Shown: positions 12,702-22,244 of the stretch, one piece after another
Layout of the letters: every line of letters begins with the position of its first letter
How positions within the stretch are numbered: position 1 is the stretch's first letter
Origin: Owenia fusiformis
Lineage: Eukaryota > Annelida > Polychaeta > Sabellida > Oweniidae
DNA length: 64,000 bases
Direction: 5' to 3'
Assembly: GCA_903813345.2 (NCBI GenBank)
Contig: CAIIXF020000008.1
Location: forward strand, 37,386,867 to 37,450,866
The notes under the pieces: generated by a model
What the model was told of the DNA's origin: nothing
The model's database searches: none
What the model saw: only the letters and a program-made list of their open reading frames with translations
Translations under genes and position numbers: made by a program

Positions 12702-14591
12702 TCAAATAATTTCCATTATTTTACAGAGAAAGTTAGTAAAAATCTTAAATACACAACCTTTGATTTTGTTATTCACTAAATTATCTCCAAACAAAAGTGT
12801 ATTGGTCTTTTGTTCTAAAGTGCATCCAATTAAAAAGAAATGGTTCAGTTCTGGCATCACCCTAAGCTCCCCCCAAAGTTCTTCTCTTTCTTTAACTAAC
12901 AGCGGGCAATTGAAGATAAGGTGTTTTGAAGTTTGTTCTCTGTAGCCACATAAGCATTTTGGACTTTCTACATCTCTAAAATTATGTAAGAAAAAATGGC
13001 CAGAGAAAATAAAATCACATCTAATACGATTTAAGAATATTTCACTCTTTCGTGATAGTTCTAACTGAGATGTAGGTAATGGTAAATTTTTATCTTTAAG
13101 ATGAGTTTTGACACTTCTCTTAAAACTAGCAAAACTTTTACTTTCTTTTTGATCAGTTGGGAGCTTTTCCCATAAACGTATTGCTCTAGTAACTGGGGAT
13201 TAGGAAAAGGAGCCAATTGGCTTTGGGGCAGTAAAATGTCTAATCCTTCTAAGGTTCACATTTTGTACCGGATTTCTATGCTGGTCAAAAATTCTTTGAA
13301 GGTATGAGGGGACAGTCTTGTTTTTAACCTGGTACATTAACTTTAAATATTTTTCATCTGTTCTAGTAGACAGTTCATTCCAATTTAATGATTTAAATAA
13401 TTTAGTTTTTGAGGTTCCTTGGATACACCCACTTATTAGTAAGGCAGCTCTATAATGCACCTGATCAAGTTTAGCAAGGTCATATTTAGTCGCTTTTTCA
13501 AATAAAATACTTCCATATTCCATTTTGGGGAGTATAAATGACAGATACATTTTTTCTAAATGTTTTGATCTTATTTTGTTTTTTAGAGCTTTCAAAGGAT
13601 TTAACATTGTGTTACATTTATCAATAGTTTCTAGTATATGAGGCCTAAAAGATAAGTGTTCATCTAATATTATTCCTAAGTGTTTGTGGTCACTTGATCT
13701 GTTAATTTTTTCATTGCTTAAAAAGACAGGCGGGTGTTGAAGGTATTTCCTTCTTGACCCCTTAAAAATAATTTCTACACTTTTTGAGGGTTTAAAAATT
13801 GACTTCCATTTAAGGGACCATTCTGAAAGTTTATCTATGTCAGATTGAAAATTTCTGTGGAGATCAAAAATATTTTTGTTTCTGTCACAAGGAAAAAAGA
13901 TGGAGCTGTCGTCAGCATAAAGATATAATTGGCTATGATTAAGAACCTCATTAAGGTCGTTTATGTACAGGAGGAAGCAAAGTGGTCCAATTATTGATCC
14001 TTGAGGTATTGAACTGTTGATAAAAGCATCTGGGGAACGTTCTGAGAACTCCCCATTTACTTTGACTTGGAGACATCTATTTGTCAAGTAAGACTTAATC
14101 AGGTTAATAATGGTATCAGAAAAACCATATGATTTTAACTTTTTTAACAGCAAATAATGCGGAACAGCGTCATACGCAGATTCTATATCTAAAAAAATTC
14201 CTCTGACATCACAGTTATTATCTATTTGCTCATCAATCATGTTTACTATTGTTATTAATTGTTTTTCAGTACTATGACCCGGAAGAAACCCGGATTGATT
14301 TTGATAAATCAGATTGTTTTCAATGACATATTTGAACATATTGTTGTATATCAATCGTTCGAATATTTTTGAAACATTGTTTAACAGAGTAATTGGTCTG
14401 TAATTTTTGGGGTCACATTCATTGTTGCTCTCATCAACATCATCGTGCTGATGGGTTGGGCAGTTCTCACAACTACAAGCAACAAGCTCCATTATTTCTT
14501 GTGGGGCAGGACCGTTTTCCATCCACTTAATTTGTAGTTTATTCCCTTTGAATGTCAAACCATGTAATGTGGTGGATTGATAATCAATCAT
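12702..14591 (-). pseudogene. Non-LTR retrotransposon ORF2 fragment (reverse transcriptase), one internal stop
   Basis: A 463-codon frame (14591-13200) contains the reverse-transcriptase palm. It shows the N-terminal NYRPITLL motif, FLDIESAYDAV (first Asp), PQGS..GPL, and the YADD catalytic pair (LYLYADDSSIF), followed by a thumb region. This is the arrangement of jockey/CR1/RTE-like LINE ORF2. After the TAA at 13202-13200 the same frame stays open to a TGA at 12702. That extension encodes the usual 'RAIRLWEKLP' tail and a CxC..H..C zinc-like cluster (KCLCGYREQTSKH), so the stop is a nonsense mutation inside the old ORF. The endonuclease half is missing. The first ~55 codons are unrelated Cys-rich sequence (WMENGPAPQEIMEL, CSCENC). 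It lies inside the fold-back element. Confidence 0.88.
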
Positions 14592-14710
14592 TGATTTGCC
14601 TGCGTTTCGCCAAATATAGGCCTGATAGTTGACTCTATTTATATGGAGAATGAGAGCATCCTTTGTTGGTGGTAAATGCTTTGACAGTATTTTATATTTA
14701 TCAACAAACT

Positions 14711-15372
14711 TCCAAGATGGCCACCAGAATGCAAGATGGTTATCGGAAAGTTAATCAGCTCTATAACTTCTTACCATGTAACATGTATGAAAATTTGAAG
14801 TAAAACTGTTACGTGGTTTTCATGGAATCGTGATGACAAGATTTATCTAAAAACTTCCAAGATGGCCAATGGAATGCAACATGGCCACCAAAAAGTTAGT
14901 CAGCTCTAGAACTTCATACCATGTAACATGTGTGAAAATTCGAAATAAAACTGTGAAGTGGGTTTTCTGGAATCGTGATTACAAGATTTATCTATAAACC
15001 TTCCAAAATGGCCGCCAGAATGCAAGATGGCCACTGAAAAGTTAATCAGCTCTAGAACTTCATACCATGTAACATGTGTGAAAATTTGAAGTTAATCTGT
15101 TAGGTTGTTTTCCTGGAATCACGATGACAAGATTTATCCCAAAATTTCCAAGATGGCCGCCAGAATGCAAGATGGCTGCCGAAAAGTTATTCATCTCTAT
15201 ATTTTCTTACCATGTAACATGTGTGGAAATTTGAAGTAAATCCGTTTGGATTTCCTGAAATCGTGATGACAAGATTTATCTTAAAACTTCCAAGATGGCT
15301 GCCAGAATGCAAGATGGCCACCGGAAAAATAATGAGGTCTAGGACTTTTTACCATGTAACATGCTTACACTT
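14711..15372 (-). repeat. Right arm of the fold-back: five ~145-bp tandem units
   Basis: Reverse-complement counterparts of the left-arm units start near 14711, 14857, 15003, 15149 and 15291. Each has 'ccaagatggc' followed by 'gaatgcaagatgg', then 'accatgtaacatg'. The arm has more units than the left one, so the two have evolved by unequal copying. Confidence 0.7.
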
Positions 15373-15639
15373 TCATTTACAAAAAACGCTGTCTTCAAAG
15401 TGTGACATCATAAACATATCCACTACACATTATAGGTGTCTTTCATTCACAAAAAGAGCACAATGATGTATTCGCATGGGCTTTCAAGAGACTCTTGATA
15501 GACGATGGTATTCGCAAGGTCTATTTGGTCATTATCGGGTAGTTAGCTGGAGAACGTATGAATAACACTGTTTCAAGACCAAGGACAGATTATATTATTT
15601 TCGATAATTTAATTGAAAATAAATACTCCACTACTTTTC

Positions 15640-15777
15640 CAGTTAGAGCAATATGTGGTCCAAGGGTAATAAGATTGTTTGACCGTTCTGCAAACAGAGA
15701 ATACATTCTCTGCAATACATTCTCAGTTTGCAGGACGGCCACCAATCTTATTACCAAGAGAGCAACCTGTGGTTAGA
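15640..15777. repeat. Short hairpin repeat
   Basis: 'gtggtccaagggtaataag' near 15654 pairs in reverse with 'cttattaccaagagagcaac' near 15750. Inner words 'gttctgcaaac' and 'gtttgcaggac' also pair, around an 'agagaatacattctct' core. It resembles the other hairpin MITEs in the window. Confidence 0.55.
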
Positions 15778-15817
15778 TTAAAAACTAATGACATACATAA
15801 AAAATGACCACCATTTT

Positions 15818-16290
15818 TCAAAATGGCTGCTCAGTGGCCAAAGTGTCATAAGAAAGTGCAATATGCTTAGAACTAAGTATTAACATAAAAAGGAGGAGGG
15901 AAATTGGCGCAACAGATTTTGGACAGTCATTATGTTTGATTTTGGCCATTTTATGAGGATTTAAACAATTGCATATGTAAGGCCAATGCATTACCTCCAG
16001 GAAAAGCACTTCTACAGATGATAAAATAATGTAGACTTTGAGAGAGGGTAGATGCAAGCAATCCACCCACATGTTTTTTTCTGAAATGTTATCCTGATTT
16101 TCAACCCCATCCATCACTGCTTTTTTAATTGTTCTTGCATCAATATCTTGCATTTTGACACACAGTTAACCACTTTGAAGGAATAAGTGATTCCTTCGGG
16201 GGTTCTAAAGATATCCATTATGAGTAACCAAAATTAGCTGAAAGCAATGGATCGCTGATATCACGATCGCTCCCTCCCATTTTTAATTTA
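15818..16290. repeat. Dispersed repeat, copy 2
   Basis: Second, uninterrupted copy of the repeat at 890-1990, in the same orientation. It carries a 111-codon minus-strand frame (16153-15818) without recognisable domains, and matches at 'aggccaatgcattac', 'acagatgataaaa' and 'gtaaccaaaatta'. It gives an approximate pre-insertion reference for the MITE-bearing copy. Confidence 0.5.
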
Positions 16291-16610
16291 GAAATTCATA
16301 TTCTAAGAACATAGAGGTTTTTCCTTTCAAGTATTTAACTAATGTTCCTCTTAGGGGGGTTGGAGTCACAATTGTTCCACTAAAAAATGGCTAATTCAGT
16401 TTTAGGAAAAGCCAGAAAGTTTCAGGTCAAAAAATAAACTACGAAAAAAATTATCAAAACTGATAAGGGGGGCAGATCTAACCGTTAAAGGGTTAACCGT
16501 AGGAATAAAATTCAGTGGATAAAAAATAAATTGAAAGTATAACTGCTTATCAAATTTACAAACAAGAAACAAAAAACAAACAAAACAAGTAACGAAAAAA
16601 ACATACAAAC

Positions 16611-16765
16611 CTCGTTATCAGCTCATGCTGAATCATAGAAACAGCAATGACAGCATACAATGGGTATATAGAAGCAGCTAGAGGGGCCTCGGGACGACTC
16701 CTCTCCCATTCTTCTAGGTTGTCTAAATACACATAAGGTGTGGGTATTGCCACCATCGCCCCCAT
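16611..16765 (-). CDS. Possible first exon of an unidentified membrane protein
   Basis: The frame opens at an ATG (16765-16763) and runs 51 codons plus two bases to a donor-like GTTTGT at 16610-16605. The peptide has balanced composition unlike the surrounding repeats: a polar start (YVYLDNLEEWERSRPEAP), then a hydrophobic stretch (LAASIYPLYAVIAVSMI) that could enter or span a membrane. I do not recognise the family and found no downstream exon between 6.7 and 16.6 kb, so it may be a stranded exon, a decayed gene or a chance frame. Confidence 0.35.
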
Positions 16766-17556
16766 TTTAGGTGAATTGCGGTAACAGAGTCAAGTAAGGC
16801 TTTTCGACACTCCAAGTTCATCTCCCAGAGTAGCATGTTCAATACTGTCAGCTGAAGTTATAGCAAACATGTTTTACCTTACCTTCTTCTAAGGCCACTG
16901 TATCGTGGCCTTCCAGTACAGATATATTCCTGCATGAACAACTGGTCATGTCGTAATCATAAAATTTGAAATCATATGTCCGCCATTTTTCCACATCACA
17001 ATTTGAATTGCGAGTTTTGGTCTTATTACCTCACCAAAAATTCCAAAACACACACAAAGTGATCAGTGTATTAGTTCACATCTTCTGGATCGCTAACTTA
17101 GAATTTACAGCCAGTTACTAATGTCAGACGTAACGACATTTCGTCCAGTTTTCGAACATCGCCATTTTTCTTGGAGCCATTTTGTTTTAATTTTAGACGA
17201 AATCCTGATGAAATCATGTCATATCTCATCAAGGAGCCGAGCTGGGTCCGGTTTGATTAATGATTTATTTATCTGGCGATTTTTAAAATATTCAATAAAT
17301 TTATGACACCCCGGCAGCTTTTTTCAAATAGAGTTCACAGTATTCCAGATGAATCCCCTCGAGCCAAGTATTGGCTAGAGACTCGAGTAAGTTTTACCCA
17401 TTATGCCATACAATGATACACAGAGATTATTCACAACTAAAGCCACATTAAATATGAAAGGTTGGAGAGGGGGGGGGACACTGGATACCATTTTGAGGAT
17501 GTTAGATCGTGGTTTGAGTTGCTAGGGGTTTATTTCCATATGCCAGACTTGCCAAC
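16766..17556. other. No gene seen
   Basis: No supported exon or repeat in this stretch, apart from a G-rich run near 17470. Confidence 0.5.
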
Positions 17557-17870
17557 CTCCCGTTTTTTTACGGGAATCTCCCGTAAATTTTTTGTTTTTC
17601 TGTAAAAAATACCAAACTCCCGTACCGTTTTCTTCCGCAAAAACTCCCGTAAACTCCCGTACCGTATTTCTACTAAAATCTCCCGTAATTTTTGCTGAAA
17701 TCTCCCGTAAAATCTCCCGTATTCTGGTATAACTCCCGTAAAATCTCCCGTATTCTTGGTATAACTCCCGTAAAATCTCCCGCTTTCTGGTATAACTCCC
17801 GTAAAATCTCCCGTATTCTTGGTATAACTCCCGTAAAATCTCCGTTTTTGCTGTCGAAATCTACCGTATT
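17557..17870. repeat. Minisatellite, ~32-bp unit, first array
   Basis: Repeated 'aactcccgtaaaatctcc' units with 'cgtattcttggtat' spacers. Open frames on both strands (for example SRKISRILGITP repeats) are by-products of the repeat and not genes. Confidence 0.8.
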
Positions 17871-18447
17871 TAAAAAAGGAATTTGACAAATTTGTGACCT
17901 TGATTATTGCAGGCACGCTTCTTTCTTTTACTCCAAGAAGGATTGGCTCCCATGGTTCACGATAGTTTCATAAATAACTTAAAAGTACTTCATTCCCATG
18001 ATTCAGATTGCTTTTCTGCGATCAGTTTGCACACCAAATGTCCACAAACGGGGGCCAGTTCATATTATGTCATACTTCTGTCGGGAGAATACATTTTGTT
18101 TTTATATGGCGCTAAACAAAATATTCCCACAATATGAGGCGCATTATGGGTAGGGACTGCTGTGAAATAATGAACGTAAGTGACATCTATCTTAGATTAT
18201 AAGTTCTATTTAATTTATTAACTGCGCATGCGTCATAATAATTTCAACCAATTAAATCGCTGGATTTAATGCTCATGCGCGAAAAACCGAACCTAAAAAT
18301 GGAACCACACGCAAATTGCCACATATACATTTTACTTAGCTTTGATCAATTCGTTTCCACAGTAATAAAATGTTGTATCTATAATCTAAACAGATCATAT
18401 TAATAATATAGACAGTTTGAAATATAAATCATCCTCAATTTTTCAGA

Positions 18448-18868
18448 AATATACCGTAAAAACTCACGTTTTTTCAAAATCTACTGTAAAAACACCCGTT
18501 TTTCCGAAATCTACCGTAAAAACTCCCGTTCTTTCAAAATCTACCGTAAAAACTCCCGTTTTTCAAAATCTAAAGTAAAAACTCCCGTTTTTTCAGAACT
18601 ACCATAAAAACTCCCGTTTTTCAAAATCTACCGTAAAAACTCCCGTTTTTTCAGAAATCTACCGTAAAAACTCCCGTTTTTTCAGAATCTACCGTAAAAA
18701 CTCCCGTTCTTTCAGAAATCTACAATAAAAACTCCCGTTTTTCAGAAATCTACCGTAAAAACTCCCTTTTTTAAATCTACCTCAAAAACTCCAGTTTTTT
18801 CAAAACCTACCGTAAAAACTCCCGTTTTTTCAGAACCTACCGCAAAAACTCCAGTTTTTTCTGAAATC
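18448..18868. repeat. Minisatellite, ~31-bp unit, second array
   Basis: About 13 units of 'ctaccgtaaaaactcccg' followed by 'ttttttcagaaat'. It shares the 'ccgtaaaa..ctcccg' core with the array at 17557-17870, so the two are related. It directly abuts the hairpin at 18872. The 577 bases between the arrays hold no gene that I can see. Confidence 0.8.
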
Positions 18869-18871
18869 TTA

Positions 18872-19099
18872 CCCATCAAGGTATGATGTAAATGACATGC
18901 TATTTACATCTTGTGAGTTTCAATGACGCGCGTTTGATTTTATAAAAAAATGCCAAACTTTGTGACAAAGAATTTCCTCCTGCTTGCAGCGAGAAGACGG
19001 ACCGGTTCGGGGCAATAGAACCGGTCCGTCATTGAAACGCGCGTCATTGAAACTCACAAGATGTAAATAGCATGTCATTTACATCATACCTTGATGGGG
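18872..19099. mobile_element. Palindromic hairpin element, 228 bp
   Basis: The left arm ('catcaaggtatgatgtaaat', 'gagtttcaatgacgcgcg') and right arm ('cgcgcgtcattgaaactc', 'atttacatcataccttgatg') are almost perfect reverse complements of about 70 bp. A smaller 'gaccggttc'/'gaaccggtc' palindrome lies in the loop. The near identity of the arms suggests it is young. Confidence 0.8.
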
Positions 19100-19739
19100 A
19101 AAAATAGATCTTATATGTTAGAAGTACTAAATAAAAGTTATCGTGAAAATGAGACAGTCGTTCTCGAGAGAAAAGAGCATAAATGCGCATTTATAGAGTT
19201 TTGGTCCATTTAAAAATCTGTAAGGGTACTTAAAAGCATCGGGAGGCATCATATATTTCAAATTAGACACGAGGAAGTCAATATTGAGCAAGTTATGGCT
19301 GTTTTAAATTCAAATAAAACCGTTAACCCGTACCGGTCCAGCTTTTGACCCGTACCGGTCAATTTTCGTTAGCTGCGTATACCAAGGGTGCCACAGCTGG
19401 AACTAGTAATTCAGTAGAAGAGGGGTCAAAGAAATACATTTTCTACATAAATTCAAGAAATGTTCCAATTTTGTGTATCACCGTGTACATATTGCTTTCA
19501 ATCTGACAATCTCACCTTAAAATACGAATGGTATGATTATTGTCAAGTGGTATAAATAAGACAGGCCACTGGTTAAGAACCAAAACAAACCATTTCACAG
19601 TATTTTTATGGAGTCTCCATGAATATTTTAATTAGTCAATCAATGTTTCTGCATTTATGCTCCAATGTACACCCTGGTTTGAATTTACGTCTATTCGCAT
19701 ACAGTAACACATGGATTATTGGCTTACACAGTGAGCCTA

Positions 19740-20840
19740 TGGGATCGACCAGGCGTCCGCCCGTCCGTTGGTCCGTCCGTCCGGGCAATAACTCAAATAC
19801 CGTTGGCCCGATTTTGTTCATATTTTGTACACATATACCCTTTGCTCAAAAGCCGATTTTCATAATGGCCGCTTATTTAAAAATGGCCATTTTACTGCAG
19901 ATTTTACAGTAATTTAGGCCCAGTATGTAAAACTAATAGCAATATGTTTTAAATGTAAAAAAAGTTATATAGGACATTAATAAAGCTAGAAATGTAGATA
20001 TTAAAGAAGCACATGCATGGCAGTCATTATTAAGCATGGCACACTGTCTAATGACACTTTTGTTAGAAGGCATTTTAACGTATTTTACTAGATCTCGATC
20101 GAAAAGTATTGGAGCGATTTTGTTCATATTTAGTATGTGAATACTATAAGTTATCGAATGATTTGAAGTGCAATACAGGATATATTCTGCTCGAGAAATT
20201 TTGTATTGGAACGAGACGAAGTTAATATGTTCAATAACGTTTTTAACGTGTGGTCCTCTGTATTGTTACTGAGATTGTCCCCACCGTACCAATATTTTCT
20301 GTATTGCGACGGAGATGATCAACGGGGACAATCTCAGTAGCAATACAGATTGGTACAGCACAAGAACTGACCAATCAGAGGGCTTCATTTTACAGATCAC
20401 ACGATAATATAAAATACTACTATTTTGAAAAATGGCCGCCATTTCAACGTATTTAGTACTACAACTTGAAAAGTAGTGTAATTTTGTTCATATTTGGTAT
20501 GTGAATACTATAAGCATGGCACACTGTCTAATGACACTTTTGGTAGAAGGCGGCCATTTTGAAAAATGGTCACCATTTTAACGTATTATAACTCAAACAG
20601 TAGTGGAGCGATTTTGTTCATATTTGGTATGTGAATACTATAAGCATGGCACACTGTCTGATGACATTTTTGGTAGAAGGCCGCCATTTTAACGTCTTTT
20701 GCTATAACTCGAAAAGTAGTGGAGCGATTTTGTTCATATTTGGTATGTGAATACTTTAAGCATGGCAGTGTCTAATGACACTTTTGGTAGAAGGTGACCA
20801 TTTTGAAAAATGGCTGCCATTTTTGCTATATACTTTGTTT
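19740..20840. repeat. Tandem ~120-bp repeat with 'gcgattttgttcatattt' core
   Basis: Units containing 'gattttgttcatattt', 'gtgaatactataagcatggc', 'acactgtctaatgacac' and 'aaaatggccgccatttt'-like words recur from about 19805 to 20825. A hairpin element at 20257-20348 interrupts the series. The leading 'cgtccgtccgggcaataact' is the usual start of this repeat type in many invertebrates. It does not code for protein. Confidence 0.7.
20257..20348. repeat. Hairpin inserted in the tandem repeat
   Basis: 'tattgttactgagattgtcc' pairs with 'ggacaatctcagtagcaata' around a ~40-base loop that holds 'ccgtaccaatattttctgt'. Confidence 0.65.
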
Positions 20841-21148
20841 GTAAAAATGCCAGCCATGGCTGTTTGATGGGATTTGCTACGCTTTGGTGTTGCTGTTGTC
20901 TAGTTTAAATATGTTTCATTTCAAAGTTTATTTTACTACATGACTGATGAACTGTAATAATAATATTTGGATTTCAAAAAGAAAATTATAATGAAATTGA
21001 ATTCTGAGGTGGAGTGTAATTGACTTCATGTAATTTATTCAAATACTCATACACATTGTGTAACTGTACATGGCCTTTTAATATTGAGCACTGAGACAAA
21101 TCTAATCAACCTGTCACCAAATTAAAACTTGAATTATGGCACAAATAC

Positions 21149-21771
21149 AAAGGACCACGAGTTGTTTGTAGAATGAATCTGGGATACTTTTTCATGCATT
21201 TCGCTTGTGTTTTTCATCTAAAAACATCAATACACTTTAAAACATTTTATTGATTATAAGATAGCACCATATAATCCTAAAAAAATATTTCTCATTTTCA
21301 AGGATTATCTATGGATTAACACCGGCTACTGGCTAGTGATATAAACCTAAACAACCCAATAAGGTGTGTATTAATGATTAACTTTCCTGTTATCTCAAAA
21401 TCTGCTTGGAACTATACCATTGGATTACTATGGGAAATTCCTCAAAGAGAAAATTCTAGAGATTAAGGAATGCGTACCATTTACACAATTTGAGAAATTA
21501 TTGGCATACATGAAACCTATTTAAAACAGCATTAATATAATATCATTCAAAATCGATAGTAATAATGATTCCCAGCCCTCTGAAGTTTGAAAAATAACAA
21601 TACCTGGGTGTTTATCCATAGATAATGAGAAGTATTTTTTAGGATGTTATGGTGTAATCTTATAGTCAATAAAATGTCTTAAAGTGTATTGATGTTTTTA
21701 GATGAAAAACACAAGCGAAATGCATGAAAAAGCTCCAGAGATTCATTCTACAAACAACTCGTGGTCCTTTA
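21149..21771. mobile_element. Fold-back element, 623 bp with ~170-bp arms
   Basis: The left arm (21149-21325: 'aaaggaccacgagttgtttg' onward) and right arm (21602-21771, ending 'caaacaactcgtggtccttt') are reverse complements. Internal matching words include 'catgcatttcgcttgtgt' against 'acacaagcgaaatgcatg'. The ~275-bp centre has no open frame of note. Confidence 0.8.
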
Positions 21772-22244
21772 ACCAGATAGAAATTGCCCATTATTACCAT
21801 ACATGTATTTCTCCATAATTTGACTTCTGGTTTTGGAAAGTTTAACAATTTTCCAAAATCTTAACAAATAGCTTCTTTGTACATTTAGAACACAAAATAA
21901 AACTTGTAATCATTGCACAAATGTTTAGCATCAAGCAAGGAATTGCACACCCTGTACTTGTTCTAAGTATAGCATCTGCACGTTTAAAGTACAAAGTTTT
22001 TGATTCAGATTAGTTGGAAAATTTATTTAAAAATCGCCATAAGCATCAATATTTATAACAAATGCTAATAGTTATTCAATCTTTAAGTAAGTCTTTCTTT
22101 CCAAAGGTTCACTAGCCTAATCAATTGTTTTAGTCATTGCTTTTTCTTCTCTTTTCCATACATATATTAACTATTTTTGAAACACAGATTGTCATGGCAT
22201 GCTATCCAGCAACATCTTTAGATGGTATGAGTATCCAGAGATAT

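Larger units (their letters stand above)
9440..15380. mobile_element. Fold-back composite element, ~5.9 kb
   Basis: The outer parts are inverted relative to each other. About 145-bp units with 'ggccatcttgcattctgg' run forward at 9795-10225 and as their reverse complement at 14711-15372. The units share the same accessory words ('agttctagagct', 'acatgttacatgg'). Between the arms lie further tandem blocks (around 10230 and 10385, 'aaacaggggcaaaagg'-type, also at 9650), a 62-bp direct repeat, a hairpin element and a broken reverse transcriptase. Long inverted arms made of subrepeats are the architecture of Foldback-type elements, but no transposase is visible. It could instead be an inverted segmental duplication of a satellite-like repeat. 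Confidence 0.55.

Noticed and set aside
17530-17916. 128-codon minus-strand frame with repeated GRFYGSYTKNTGDF
   Set aside because: Product of reading through the 32-bp minisatellite; both strands are open for the same reason.
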